From assembly GCF_020615385.1 (NCBI RefSeq), contig NZ_JAJAVB010000016.1, positions 111,332 through 175,331 on the forward strand: a DNA stretch of 64,000 nucleotides. Direction: 5' to 3'. A program made the translations under genes and the position numbers. This DNA is from Jiella soli (GTDB lineage Bacteria > Pseudomonadota > Alphaproteobacteria > Rhizobiales > Rhizobiaceae). Shown in pieces: positions 42,915 through 52,058 of this stretch. The first letter of the stretch is position 1; every line of letters begins with the position of its first letter. The notes beneath the pieces are model-generated. The model was not told the DNA's origin and did no database searches. It saw only the letters and a list, made by a program, of their open reading frames with translations.

Positions 42915-43430
42915 TCAGCGCGGCGCGCCGAGGATCAGCGCCCAATAGGGTTCGCCATTGGCGCCGGTCGCCGCCGCGAAGCCCGCTTCCGACACCCGCG
43001 GATTGAGGAGGTTCTCGCGATGGCCGGGCGAGTTTTCCCAGCCGCTCATGACAGCCGATGTCGAGCGATAGTTCCAGCCGATATTCTCGGCCCCGGCGCT
43101 GCGGCGGTAGCCATAGGCCTGCATTCGGCTGCTGAGATCCCCGTCGACCGTGTGGCTGAGCCGCCCCCGCGCGGCCATGGCCCGGGCCTGCCGTTCGGCG
43201 GCCTTGTCGAGCACGGCGTCGAAATGCACCGGGCCGAGACCGTGCCCGGCGCGAAAGGCGTTGATCTCGGCCAGCGCGCCCGCCCGGTCCACTGAGATCT
43301 GCCGGGTGCCGGCGACGTCCACCTCGCCCGGCGTCGCGGCGCAGGCGGACAGCATCGCCATGGCTGCCAGCGCGAGAAGTCCGGCAAACCGGCCAAGGCC
43401 GCTCCGCCCGTTCGGGCCATGCTTCATCAT
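42915..43430 (-). CDS. CAP-domain lipoprotein
   Basis: 171 residues from the ATG at 43430, with GAGG 6 nt upstream. Lipobox LSAC, then a SCP/PR-1 (CAP) domain: NAFRAGHGLGPVHFD, RGRLSHT with a cavity His, YRRSAGAENIGW and NSPGHRENLLNPRVSEAGFA. Bacterial CAP proteins are extracytoplasmic with unknown activity. Convergent with ygfA. Confidence 0.88.
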   Translation of the reverse strand: MMKHGPNGRSGLGRFAGLLALAAMAMLSACAATPGEVDVAGTRQISVDRAGALAEINAFRAGHGLGPVHFDAVLDKAAERQARAMAARGRLSHTVDGDLSSRMQAYGYRRSAGAENIGWNYRSTSAVMSGWENSPGHRENLLNPRVSEAGFAAATGANGEPYWALILGAPR

Positions 43431-43561
43431 CGCCATCCTCGCTTCTCCGTCCAGGGCCTGGCCCGACCGCTGCCAGTGCCCCCGTGATCTTCTTGCGCGT
43501 TGCTCTAGCTTCGCCGCCAACGCCGCTTTTGAGGCAAATGACGACATTTCTGGGACAATCG

Positions 43562-44212
43562 ATGATCGATCTTTACACTTGGCAAACACCGAATGGCGAA
43601 AAGCCCGTCATCATGCTGGAGGAGTGCGGCCTGCCGTACGAGCTTCACATGATCGACATCTCGAGCGGCGCCCAGAAGGCGCCGGACTTCCTGGCGATCA
43701 ACCCGAACGGCAAAATTCCGGCGATCGTCGACCGGGACGGCGGCGGCGAGCAGCGCGTCTTCGAATCCGGTGCGATCCTTCTCTATCTCGCCGAGAAGAC
43801 CGGGCTGTTCCTGCCGGCATCCGGACCGGCCCGCGTCGAGGCGCTCGGCTGGACCTTCTTCCAGGTCGGCAATACCGGGCCGATGCTCGGCCAGTGGCAC
43901 CATTTCGCGATGTTCGCCGACGAGAAGATCCCGTATGCGATCAAGCGCTACCGCGACGAATCGCTGCGCGTCCTCGGCGTCCTCGACGACCGGCTGAAGG
44001 ATCGCGACTATCTCGCGGGGGAGTACTCGATCGCCGACATCATCAATTTCGGCTGGGTCCGCTCCGGCGTTTCCGGGCTGAAGGACGAGGGCGCGCGAGA
44101 CCTTACGGCGCTGATGGGCTGGATCGAGCGCGTCGGTTCACGCCCGGCGGTCAAGACCGCGCTCAAGAAGCTCGACCAGGCCCAGCGCGACGCCAAGCCG
44201 GACGCCGCCTGA
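43562..44212 (+). CDS. Glutathione S-transferase family protein (YfcG/Nu-like)
   Basis: 216 residues from the ATG at 43562; two further upstream ATGs give unlikely extensions. Thioredoxin-like N-terminal domain beginning MIDLYTWQTPNGEKPVIMLEE with the Thr/Asn pattern of Nu-class enzymes such as YfcG, NPNGKIPAIVD and ESGAILLYLAEK for glutathione binding, then the helical C-terminal domain ending in the usual DITNFGW-like block (SIADIINFGWVR). Nu-class proteins are disulphide-bond reductases. Its stop overlaps the next start (TGATG). Confidence 0.87.
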   Translation: MIDLYTWQTPNGEKPVIMLEECGLPYELHMIDISSGAQKAPDFLAINPNGKIPAIVDRDGGGEQRVFESGAILLYLAEKTGLFLPASGPARVEALGWTFFQVGNTGPMLGQWHHFAMFADEKIPYAIKRYRDESLRVLGVLDDRLKDRDYLAGEYSIADIINFGWVRSGVSGLKDEGARDLTALMGWIERVGSRPAVKTALKKLDQAQRDAKPDAA

Positions 44213-45033
44213 TGCGCTTCCTGTTCCTCGGGGACATGGTCGGCCGGTCCGGGCGCACTGCGGTGTTCAACCGGTTGCCCGGCCTCGTCGCCGACTGGAA
44301 GCTCGATTTCGTCGTCGTCAACGGCGAGAACTCGGCCGGCGGCTTCGGGATCACCGAGGCGATCTTCGAGGAGACGATCCATGCCGGCGCCGACGTCGTG
44401 ACGACCGGCAACCATGTCTGGGACCAGCGCGAAGCGCTGGAGTTCGCGACGCGCCACGACCGGTTTTTGAGGCCCGCCAACTACCCGCCGGGGGCGCCCG
44501 GCAACGGCTCCGGCCTGTTCGAGGCGCGGAACGGCGCCCGCGTGCTCGTCGCCAACGTCATGGGCCGGGTGTTCATGAGCCCGGACCTCGACGACCCCTT
44601 CGCCTGCGCCGACCGGCTCGTTAGCGCCTGCCCGCTCGGCGAACAGGCCGACGCCATCATCTTCGACTTCCATGCCGAGGCGACCAGCGAGAAGCAGGGC
44701 TTCGCCCACTTTCTCGACGGTCGCGTCTCCGTCGTCGTCGGCACGCACACCCATGTGCCGACCGCCGACCACCAGATCCTCGTCGGCGGCACCGCCTATC
44801 AGTCGGATGCCGGCATGTGCGGCGATTATGATTCCTCGCTCGGCATGGAGAAGGAGGAGCCGCTCAACCGCTTCCTCACCAAGGTGCCGCGCGGCAGGTT
44901 CGAGGCGGCGCAGGGGCCGGCGACGATCGCCGGGCTTGCCGTCGAGATCTCCGACCGTACCGGGCTTGCCGAAAAGGTCGCGGCGGTGCGGCTGGGCGCG
45001 AGGCTGTCGGAGAGCGTGCCGGACTTTTGGTAG
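44212..45033 (+). CDS. YmdB-like metallophosphoesterase (TIGR00282)
   Basis: 273 residues. Calcineurin-like phosphoesterase motifs: FLGDMVGRSGR, NGENSAGGFG, TTGNHVWDQRE and GTHTHVPTAD with MCGDYDSSLGM, which together define the YmdB family of 2',3'-cyclic nucleotide phosphodiesterases. Overlaps the GST gene by one base, so they are coupled. The cellular role is open. Confidence 0.92.
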   Translation: MRFLFLGDMVGRSGRTAVFNRLPGLVADWKLDFVVVNGENSAGGFGITEAIFEETIHAGADVVTTGNHVWDQREALEFATRHDRFLRPANYPPGAPGNGSGLFEARNGARVLVANVMGRVFMSPDLDDPFACADRLVSACPLGEQADAIIFDFHAEATSEKQGFAHFLDGRVSVVVGTHTHVPTADHQILVGGTAYQSDAGMCGDYDSSLGMEKEEPLNRFLTKVPRGRFEAAQGPATIAGLAVEISDRTGLAEKVAAVRLGARLSESVPDFW

Positions 45034-45192
45034 GCAGCACTGTTTCCTGCAGATCGCAGTCCTATCTGACATCAGGTCGAACGGCGCGGTGAGCAATTTC
45101 CGCTACGCGTCGGAGACCCTGTTGCGACGTCCGGTTCTTCTCATCCGAGACGGGCCCGTCGCCAGCCGACCTCTCGCGCTTCCGGAGCCCCG

Positions 45193-46008
45193 ATGGCCGA
45201 CTATTTCGACTTCCTCGCCGACCCCTCTGCCTATGTCGCCCTCTTCACGCTGATCGTGATGGAGGTCGTCCTCGGTATCGACAACCTCGTCTTCATCTCG
45301 ATCCTGTCGAACAAGCTGCCCGAGAGGCAGCGGGCCACCGCGCGGCGGATCGGCATCGGCCTCGCGCTCGTCCTCAGGCTCGGCCTCCTGTCCACCGTGG
45401 CCTTCATCGTTCAGCTGACCGAGCCGCTGTTCACAGCGTTCGGCCACGGCTTTTCCTGGCGCGACCTGATCTTGATCGCCGGCGGCCTGTTCCTGGTCTG
45501 GAAGGCGACGAAGGAAATCCACCACTCCGTCGACCCCGAGGATCACAAGGACACGATGATCGGCAAGGCCGTGACGGTGACGCTCGGCGCGGCGATCGTC
45601 CAGATCCTCCTCCTCGATCTCGTCTTCTCGATCGATTCGATCATCACCGCCGTCGGCATGACTGACGAGGTCGGGATCATGATGATCGCCGTCATCTTCG
45701 CGGTCGTCGTGATGCTGGTCGCTTCCGGGCCGCTGTCGCGCTTCATCGAACAGAACCCCACCATCGTCATGCTGGCGCTCGGCTTCCTCCTGATGATCGG
45801 CATGACGCTGATCGCCGACGGCCTCGGCTTCCACGTGCCGAAGGGCTATATCTACGCCGCGATGGCCTTCTCGGGTCTGGTCGAGGCGCTGAACATGCTG
45901 GCGCGGCGCAAGCGGCGGCTGGATCGGGAGAAGGCGGCCGCCGCCGGCACCAGCCACCCGGCAACGGTGCCGGCCCAGGCGCATGGCGGGGCGCCGACGG
46001 TGACGTGA
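45193..46008 (+). CDS. TerC-family integral membrane protein
   Basis: 271 residues, seven predicted transmembrane segments. TerC signatures: [15 protein letters not shown] in the first segment and [18 protein letters not shown] in the middle, both with the conserved acidic residues thought to bind metal. TerC proteins export manganese or protect against metal stress and help load secreted metalloenzymes. I see no yybP-ykoY manganese riboswitch in the 159 bp upstream. Confidence 0.92.
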   Translation: MADYFDFLADPSAYVALFTLIVMEVVLGIDNLVFISILSNKLPERQRATARRIGIGLALVLRLGLLSTVAFIVQLTEPLFTAFGHGFSWRDLILIAGGLFLVWKATKEIHHSVDPEDHKDTMIGKAVTVTLGAAIVQILLLDLVFSIDSIITAVGMTDEVGIMMIAVIFAVVVMLVASGPLSRFIEQNPTIVMLALGFLLMIGMTLIADGLGFHVPKGYIYAAMAFSGLVEALNMLARRKRRLDREKAAAAGTSHPATVPAQAHGGAPTVT

Positions 46009-46035
46009 GTGCGGCCGGCCATCCGGAACATTGAT

Positions 46036-46126
46036 GCAAATGCTGTTGAATGCATTTGCCGGTTCTTCATAGGGTTTTACGGACGGCGCCGGCTCATCTA
46101 GCCGACTATGAAGTATTAATTCATAG
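46036..46126. promoter_or_regulatory. Two dyads upstream of carbonic anhydrase gene
   Basis: GCAAATGC (46036-46043) and GCATTTGC (46052-46059) are perfect 8-bp arms with an 8-bp spacer. A second dyad CTATGAA (46106-46112) / TTCATAG (46120-46126) has 7-bp arms and a 7-bp spacer, and TTCATAG recurs directly at 46066-46072. The first resembles operators of Fur-family repressors in being AT-rich within GC-rich DNA. Confidence 0.5.
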
Positions 46127-46166
46127 TTGCATCGTGCGGGACGGTCCGCACGGTGGAGCTCTTCTC

Positions 46167-46883
46167 ATGTTCACGAGACGCATGATTTGCGGCTGTCTTG
46201 CCGCCGTTCCTTTCGCAATGATCGCCCGTCCGTCCCTCGGGGCCGAGGGCGACACCTGTGCCGTCTTCACGCCGGCCCGCCAGCGCGAGACGTCGCCCGC
46301 CAAGGCCCTGGCTCGTCTGAAGGCCGGCAACGAACGCTTCGTGTCGGGAAAGACGATCAATTGCGATCTTCTTGCCCAGGCGCAGGAAACCGCGGCCGGC
46401 CAGGCGCCTTTCGCGGCGATCGTCGGCTGCATGGACTCGCGGGTGCCGCCCGAGCTCGTCTTCGACCAGAAGATCGGCGACGTCTTCGATGCCCGCATCG
46501 CCGGCAATTTCGTCGACACGAACATCCTCGGCAGCCTCGAATTCGCGACCAAGGTGGCCGGCGCCCGGCTGATCTGCATTCTCGGGCACAGCGACTGCGG
46601 TGCGATCAAGGGCGCAATCGACAATGTCGAACTCGGAAATCTGACGGCGACGCTGAAGAATATCCGCCCGGCCGTCGAGATGGCCGCCGCTGGCGGGAAG
46701 GCCGGCACCTCGAAGGACCCGGACTTCGTGCAGAAGGTCGCCGACGCCAATGTCGCGCTGGCAGAGCGCTTCATTCTCGACAACAGCCCGACGATCAAGG
46801 AGATGGTCAACGCCGGCAGCGTCAGGATCGTCGGCGCGATGAACGATCTGGCGACCGGCCGCGTCCGCTTCTTCGAAAGCTGA
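46167..46883 (+). CDS. Exported beta-carbonic anhydrase
   Basis: 238 residues; ATG 46167 has GGAG 8 nt upstream. A signal peptide starting MFTRRM (residues 1-26, ending SLGA) makes it periplasmic, less usual for the beta class. Zinc and active-site residues are intact: Cys88, Asp90 and Arg92 in GCMDSRV, His141 and Cys144 in GHSDCGAIKGA. It interconverts CO2 and bicarbonate. Two dyads precede it and a long hairpin follows. Confidence 0.93.
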   Translation: MFTRRMICGCLAAVPFAMIARPSLGAEGDTCAVFTPARQRETSPAKALARLKAGNERFVSGKTINCDLLAQAQETAAGQAPFAAIVGCMDSRVPPELVFDQKIGDVFDARIAGNFVDTNILGSLEFATKVAGARLICILGHSDCGAIKGAIDNVELGNLTATLKNIRPAVEMAAAGGKAGTSKDPDFVQKVADANVALAERFILDNSPTIKEMVNAGSVRIVGAMNDLATGRVRFFES

Positions 46884-46916
46884 TACCGGGAGGCATTGGA
46901 AATGACGCCTGGTTCC

Positions 46917-46965
46917 GATTCCTGATTTTCGTCAAGCCTCTGGCTTGGCGTCGAAAATCGGAATC
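46917..46965. terminator. Long imperfect hairpin after carbonic anhydrase gene
   Basis: Arms 46917-46938 and 46942-46965 share GATTCC/GGAATC, GATTTTCG/CGAAAATC and CAAGCC/GGCTTG pairs with small bulges and a three-base loop. It lacks a T-run and may be a dispersed palindromic element doing the job of a terminator. Confidence 0.5.
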
Positions 46966-47114
46966 TGTGCAGCGCGCGGATGCCTAAGCATTCTCGCTCT
47001 CTGGCACAGTCCGGCCCGGTTGCCGATCTCCGGCCGGATCGCTCTGACGCTGTCTTCGGGGCCTGCGGCGCCCCGGAGACCTTCCTGCGGTACGGCCGTC
47101 CCCGCCGGCCCTTC

Positions 47115-48833
47115 TCAAGCGCCGGGCTGCTTGCCATTGGCGGGCGAGGTCGCTGCCGGGCCCGCACCGTTCGCCCCGCTCTCGCCCATCTTGGCCGCGC
47201 TGCGGCCGAGATTGCCGAGGCCGCCTTCGAGATCTAGCTCCTTCAAGAGCGCGTCGACCAGCGGCGCCTGCCCGCGGTAGCGCAGCGCCGAGTTCACCAG
47301 CCGGTCGGACATCGAGGCGCCGTCGTTGCCCCCTGCGCCATTTCCGCCTCCGCCGCCGGAAGCGCCGGCGAGCCCGTCGACCTGGAGAATCTTTATCTGG
47401 TCGATTCGCTCCATCGGACGGACGCTCTCGGCGATGATCTTCGGCAGTTCCTCGATCAGGCGCAGGCGCACCTGCATGGCGATCTGCTCGGCGGACAGCA
47501 TGTTCGCCGCCTCGTTGATGGCGCGCTTGCCTTCGGCCTCGACCCGGAAGCGGACCTCGTCGGCCTCGGCGCGCTGGCGCACGGCGTCGGCCTCGGCTTC
47601 GGCGAGGATGCGCGAGCGGTCGCCGTCGCCGCGGGCTTCCTGGCGCTGCGCCTCGGCGCGGTCCTCGGCGGCGTCGCGATCCGCCTCGGCGGCGACGCGA
47701 ATTGCGATCGCCTGCCGCTCGGCTGCCTTGCGCGCCTCGACGAGTTCGACCTGCTTGCGGCGCTCGGCAACCTCGATCTCGCGGACGGTCTCGACCTGCT
47801 CGGCGGCCCGCACGGCAAGCGCCCTCGCGGCGTCGGCCTCGGCCTGCGCCTCCGACCGCGCGCGGGACCGGTCGGCGACGGCGATCTCGCTGTCCTGCTC
47901 GGTCAGCTTGATCGTCTTCTTGCGCTCGATCTCGGCGGCCTCAACGGCCTGTTCGCGGGCGATCTCGCGCCGGCGCACTTCCTGCTCGGCATTGATCTGG
48001 GCCTCCTTCGCCTCGCGTTCGCGCTGCGACTTCTCGGTCGAGATCAGCGCCTCCTGCGCCGCCCGGCGAATGGCGATCTCGCGCTGCTGCTCCAGCCGCG
48101 AATATTCCTGCTCTCGCGTGATCTCGAGCTGCTTCTGCTCGGCTTCGAGATTCTTGCGCGCGATCGCGACCTGGGTGTCCTGCTCGATATCGTTGCGCTT
48201 CTTGCGCCGCTCCTCGATCTCCTGGGTGAGTTTGGTCAGGCCCTCGGCGTCGAAGGCGTTGTCGGGGTTGAAATAGTCGCGCTTGGTCTGGTCGAGGCCG
48301 GTCAGAGACACCGTCTCGAGTTCCAGGCCGTTCTTCAGGAGGTCTTCCGAAACGGCGTTCTGGACGCGCTGGACGAAGTCGATCCGCCGCTCGTGCAGCT
48401 CCTCCATCGCCATCTCGGCGGCGACCGAGCGCAGCGCGTCGACGAACTTGCCCTCGATGAGGTCCTTCAGGCTTTCCGGCTCCATCGTCCGCCGGCCGAG
48501 CGTCTGGGCGGCATTGGCGATCGATTCGGCGGTCGGCTGGGCGCGGACGTAGAATTCGGCGACGACGTCGACGCGCATGCGGTCGCGGGTGATCAGCGCC
48601 GCCTCGTCGGCGCGGCGCACTTCCAGGCGCAGCGTGTTCATATTGACGGGGATGACCTCGTGCAGCACCGGCATGACCAGGGCGCCGCCATTCATGATCA
48701 CCTTCTGGCCGCCGAGGCCGGTGCGCACGTATGACACCTCCTTCGACGAGCGTCGGTAGAGCCGGGCGAAGATCAGGAAGACGGCGACGATCGCCGCGAC
48801 GATCGCTCCGATCAGGATGAAGATCTCATTCAC
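47115..48833 (-). CDS. yqiK: Flotillin-like SPFH protein (YqiK type)
   Basis: 572 residues. The GTG at 48833 has GGAG 8 nt upstream and starts just before the single transmembrane helix (EIFILIGAIVAAIVAVFLIF); an upstream ATG adds an unlikely 25 residues. SPFH domain to about residue 200, then roughly 250 residues of Ala/Glu/Arg-rich coiled coil typical of flotillins (many AEA and REI repeats), and a Gly/Asn-rich tail. Flotillins organise membrane microdomains. It follows yqiJ on the same strand, 58 bp apart. Confidence 0.9.
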   Translation of the reverse strand: MNEIFILIGAIVAAIVAVFLIFARLYRRSSKEVSYVRTGLGGQKVIMNGGALVMPVLHEVIPVNMNTLRLEVRRADEAALITRDRMRVDVVAEFYVRAQPTAESIANAAQTLGRRTMEPESLKDLIEGKFVDALRSVAAEMAMEELHERRIDFVQRVQNAVSEDLLKNGLELETVSLTGLDQTKRDYFNPDNAFDAEGLTKLTQEIEERRKKRNDIEQDTQVAIARKNLEAEQKQLEITREQEYSRLEQQREIAIRRAAQEALISTEKSQREREAKEAQINAEQEVRRREIAREQAVEAAEIERKKTIKLTEQDSEIAVADRSRARSEAQAEADAARALAVRAAEQVETVREIEVAERRKQVELVEARKAAERQAIAIRVAAEADRDAAEDRAEAQRQEARGDGDRSRILAEAEADAVRQRAEADEVRFRVEAEGKRAINEAANMLSAEQIAMQVRLRLIEELPKIIAESVRPMERIDQIKILQVDGLAGASGGGGGNGAGGNDGASMSDRLVNSALRYRGQAPLVDALLKELDLEGGLGNLGRSAAKMGESGANGAGPAATSPANGKQPGA

Positions 48834-48891
48834 GGCATAGTCTCCGTCATGGTTCGCGACCGGGCGGACCGGCGCGCTGCGTTGCAGGATC

Positions 48892-49581
48892 TCAGGCGGT
48901 AGGATCACGCATCACGCGGGCCTTCGCTCCCGCCAGCGAGATGACGATCACCGGCGTTCCCGTCTCGATCGCGTCGCCTTCGTCGTCCGGTTCGGCAAGG
49001 AGGTAATGGGTCGTGCCGTGCTCGTCGGTAATGCGGATCTGGGCCGGCAGGCCGGTGCGCGCCGTGCCGGCGCTGACGATGCCCATCCGGCCGACGAAGG
49101 ATTCGCGGCTGATCGCGGCGGTCTCCTCCTTCGGGATGACGCGGCCGATCGCCCGGCCGAGGAACCGCATGAACAGGCCGCCGCCGGCGACGGCCGGGAT
49201 CGCGGCGAGGCCTGGGGGAAGCGCGGCGCTGAAGAGGTTCGCCGCCGCGACCTGCAAGACGAAGCCGGTGCCGCCGAAGCCGAGGAGGAACAGGATGACG
49301 AGGACGAGCAGCGGCACCCGTCCGAAGGAGAGCCAGGACAGGGCGGCATCGAAATGGGAGCCCTCGAAGGCGCCATGCCCGCCCTCCACCTCCAGATGCG
49401 CGTCCATCTCCGGATGGGATGCCGAGATGTCGGGCACGGCATCGTCGACGAGCCCGGAGAGAGAGTGACCGAGGATCGCCGACAGCGCTTCCAGAAGCGC
49501 GATCGCCAGCACGCCGCAGAGCGCCAGGGTGAACGGGAGGAGCGGCGGGTCAAAAAGCTCGGCGGGCACGACGGCCAACAT
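48892..49581 (-). CDS. yqiJ: YqiJ/NfeD-like membrane protein
   Basis: 229 residues. Hydrophobic segments near residues 15-40, 88-115 and 120-140, then a soluble OB-fold-like end (GRMGIVSAGTARTGLPAQIRI). The yqiJ-yqiK pair is known from E. coli; NfeD-type partners usually accompany flotillins. The ribosome site is poor (GGGGG next to the ATG), and GTG at residue 5 is an alternative start. Confidence 0.82.
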   Translation of the reverse strand: MLAVVPAELFDPPLLPFTLALCGVLAIALLEALSAILGHSLSGLVDDAVPDISASHPEMDAHLEVEGGHGAFEGSHFDAALSWLSFGRVPLLVLVILFLLGFGGTGFVLQVAAANLFSAALPPGLAAIPAVAGGGLFMRFLGRAIGRVIPKEETAAISRESFVGRMGIVSAGTARTGLPAQIRITDEHGTTHYLLAEPDDEGDAIETGTPVIVISLAGAKARVMRDPTA

Positions 49582-49629
49582 CCCCCAGCGTCAGGTTGCT
49601 CTCTCGCGAATCTGTGTACGCAAAGACCC

Positions 49630-49661
49630 TAACCCGACAAGGAGCCTCATGTCAGGGTTAA
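49630..49661. promoter_or_regulatory. Imperfect dyad upstream of yqiJ
   Basis: TAACCCGACA (starting at 49630) and TGTCAGGGTTA form a dyad with one bulged base about 50-80 bp before the yqiJ start. Likely a regulator site or leader hairpin; identity unknown. Confidence 0.4.
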
Positions 49662-49818
49662 TTTTCCATGCACCTTCGTAAGTCCTTCGGGCGCTGATCA
49701 TAGTAAAGCGCGACGAAGATCCGGCGGCGGCCGCTCGCGGCAACTTGCCATCGTCCCGTGAAGGGCGATCAGGCCTGCCTGGCTGCGGGTGTCGGCGACG
49801 TTTTTCGTGTTCTGGGTG

Positions 49819-51318
49819 TCACGCCTCCGCGGTCGGCAGCGCCTCGCGGGCGGCTGCAGCCGGTGCCGGGGCTGGCGCCGGCTTGGCGCGCGGCACCAGG
49901 AGCGCCAAGGCCAGCGTCAGTGCCGAGACGACGAACATCGCCCAGAAGGTGAGATTCAGCGAATGGTGGAGCGCGGTCTGGATCGCCGGCTCCGCAGCGA
50001 TGGCGCCCGGCACGTCGAGCAGGCGCTGGATCCGGTCGAGATCGACCGGCTGCGCCGAACCGCCGCCGCTGGCCAGGCTGATATTGAACACGGCACCGAG
50101 GGCGGTGGCGCCGAGGGTCGAGCCGAGATTGCGTGCGAAGATGTTGGACGAGGTCGCCGCCCCCCGCTCGCTCCAGCCGACCGCGCTCTGGACGATGACG
50201 ATGGCGGCATTGGTCAAAAAGCCCATGCCGAAGCCCATGACCAGCGACCCGCAGGCGGCGACGATAGGCGATACGCCGGGCTGCAGGAACAGGAAGACGG
50301 AGGCGCCGACCGGAAGGAGCGCTGCGCCGAAGATCAGGATCGGCCGCAGGCCGAAGCGCGTGAAGTTTCGCGCCGAGACGGTCGCGCCGATCGGCCAGCC
50401 GAGCACCATGGCGGTGAGCGTAAAGCCGGCAACCAGTGGCGACTGGCCGAGCACGCCCTGCACATACATCGGCAGGAAGGTGGTGAGGCCGATGATGGTC
50501 ATGCCGCTGAGGAGGGTGGCGAGATTGGCGGTGGCGATCGCCCGCCGCAGCCACAGTCCGATATCCATCATCGGGTCGCTCGCCCGCCGTTCCTGGACGA
50601 GGAAGAGGACGCCGGAGGCGATCGCGACGGCAAGCGCCGCGATGACGGCGCTGTTCGACGTGCCGGCCTCGGTGAGGGCCACCATCACCGCCGCGACCGA
50701 GATCGCGAAGAGGCTTGCGCCGAGGACGTCGATCTTGCGCCTTTCCCGGGTGATCCCCTCGTTCAGGAAGGCGATGAAGCCGGCTGCGGCGAGGATGCCG
50801 ACCGGGATGTTGATCCAGAAGATCCAGGCCCAGGAGAGATGCTGGATGATCAGGCCGCCGGCGAGCGGCCCCACCACCGAGGAAATGCCCCAGATGCTGG
50901 CGAGATAGCCCTGGACCTTGGCGCGCTCCTCGACCGTGTACATGTCGCCGACGACGGTGAGCGCCACCGGCTGGATCGCGCCGGCGCCGACGCCCTGGAT
51001 CAGGCGGAAGGCGATCAGCGTCGGCATCGACCAGGCAAAGCCGCAAAGCAGCGAGCCGACGAGGAAGATCGCGATGCCGATCAGAAGAATGGGCCGGCGG
51101 CCGTAGAGATCGGCGAGCTTGCCGAAGGCGACGGTCATCGCCGTCTGGGTCAGGAGAAAGGACGAGAACACCCAGGAATAAAGATGCAGGTCGCCAAGCT
51201 GGCCGGCGATCTGCGGCATGGCGGTCGAGACGATCGTCGCCTCGATGGCGATCATCGCCATGGCGGCCATGATCGCGGCGACGATGAAGGGACGGCGGAG
51301 CGTCTGGCTTTCGGGCAT
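49819..51318 (-). CDS. DHA2-family (EmrB/QacA-type) MFS exporter
   Basis: 499 residues, about 14 transmembrane helices. Motif A as GKLADLYGRRPILL, motif C-like GPLAGGLI and the DHA2 pattern ALEATIVSTAMPQIAG (here IEATIVSTAMPQIAG) in helix 1. The C-terminal tail is Ala/Pro-rich. Such pumps export drugs or other amphiphiles with proton exchange. A TTG three codons upstream is in frame, but the ATG at 51318 is the likelier start. Divergent from a MerR-type regulator. Confidence 0.9.
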   Translation of the reverse strand: MPESQTLRRPFIVAAIMAAMAMIAIEATIVSTAMPQIAGQLGDLHLYSWVFSSFLLTQTAMTVAFGKLADLYGRRPILLIGIAIFLVGSLLCGFAWSMPTLIAFRLIQGVGAGAIQPVALTVVGDMYTVEERAKVQGYLASIWGISSVVGPLAGGLIIQHLSWAWIFWINIPVGILAAAGFIAFLNEGITRERRKIDVLGASLFAISVAAVMVALTEAGTSNSAVIAALAVAIASGVLFLVQERRASDPMMDIGLWLRRAIATANLATLLSGMTIIGLTTFLPMYVQGVLGQSPLVAGFTLTAMVLGWPIGATVSARNFTRFGLRPILIFGAALLPVGASVFLFLQPGVSPIVAACGSLVMGFGMGFLTNAAIVIVQSAVGWSERGAATSSNIFARNLGSTLGATALGAVFNISLASGGGSAQPVDLDRIQRLLDVPGAIAAEPAIQTALHHSLNLTFWAMFVVSALTLALALLVPRAKPAPAPAPAAAAREALPTAEA

Positions 51319-51549
51319 GGAGACCAACCGATGATGGCCGCGGGGGCGTCCGACGGCGGCTGCCTCGGATCGTCGGGCGCGACGGTCCGGGCCGGGGAGG
51401 GATATCGATAAGGGGACCTTGCTGCTTTGCCTTAAGCTCGTCGGTCAAGGCTGGCAAGCGGCTCTTGCGGCGCCTGCCGCAGGATTGAACGCGAGCGGTA
51501 CGATGGCCGGCCGGCATCGATGGGGAGTGGTCGTCCGGCTGATATCCCG

Positions 51550-51580
51550 TTGACCTGGCCCTTGGGGCCAGACGCATAGA
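51550..51580 (+). promoter_or_regulatory. MerR-type promoter with dyad in a 19-bp spacer
   Basis: TTGACC (51550-51555) and CATAGA (51575-51580) are 19 bp apart, and the spacer holds the perfect dyad CTGGCCC/GGGCCAG (51555-51561, 51565-51571). Long spacers containing a dyad are the hallmark of MerR-family promoters. It probably drives the MerR gene and lets it autoregulate. Confidence 0.65.
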
Positions 51581-51608
51581 GGTGCGGCCGGAACCAGCGA
51601 GGTGAGTC

Positions 51609-52058
51609 GTGCCCGAATCCGCGAGATATCTCAGCCCCAGCGAGGCCGCCAGACGCCTCGGCGTGTCTGCAAAGGCGCTGCGCCTCTACGAGCAGCGCGG
51701 TCTGGTCGTGCCCGGTCGAACTGCGGCCGGATGGCGGACCTATGGTCCCGCCGATATGTCGAGTGCATCCGAAGTCGTCGCCCTGCGGTCGCTCGGCCTC
51801 AGCCTCTTGGACGTGGCGCAGATCCTTGGCGGTGACTCCCGGAGTCTCGGCCCAGCGCTGGCTGCCCATCAGACTCTGCTCGAAAGCCGGATCGCAGAGC
51901 TGGTCGAGGCAGTGAAAAGGGTGGGCAAATTGCGCCGCGTGGTTCGCGACGAGCAGGCCGTTCCGCTTGCTCGGCCTAGCTCGCTTCCGGGCTCGTTCGA
52001 CGGGCCCGCTGTCGCCTTTGCCCTGCCTTGGCCATGGGGGGCGAATGGTTCCAGCTGA
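51609..52058 (+). CDS. MerR-family regulator, probably truncated by frameshift
   Basis: 149 residues, GTG start with GAGG 6 nt upstream. N-terminal MerR helix-turn-helix: LSPSEAARRLGVSAKALRLYEQRGL and GWRTYGPADM, then the dimerisation helix. No effector domain follows in this frame: the sequence reads FALPWPWG and then ANGSS before a stop at 52056. In the other frame the sequence continues as GGEWFQLNDIRPLN into an ATPase. A G6 tract (52036-52041) is exactly at the junction, so one missing G would explain the split. Confidence 0.85.
   Translation: MPESARYLSPSEAARRLGVSAKALRLYEQRGLVVPGRTAAGWRTYGPADMSSASEVVALRSLGLSLLDVAQILGGDSRSLGPALAAHQTLLESRIAELVEAVKRVGKLRRVVRDEQAVPLARPSSLPGSFDGPAVAFALPWPWGANGSS

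Noticed and set aside
45034-45192. yybP-ykoY manganese riboswitch before terC
   Set aside because: None of the conserved loop sequences of that aptamer could be found in the 159 bp.
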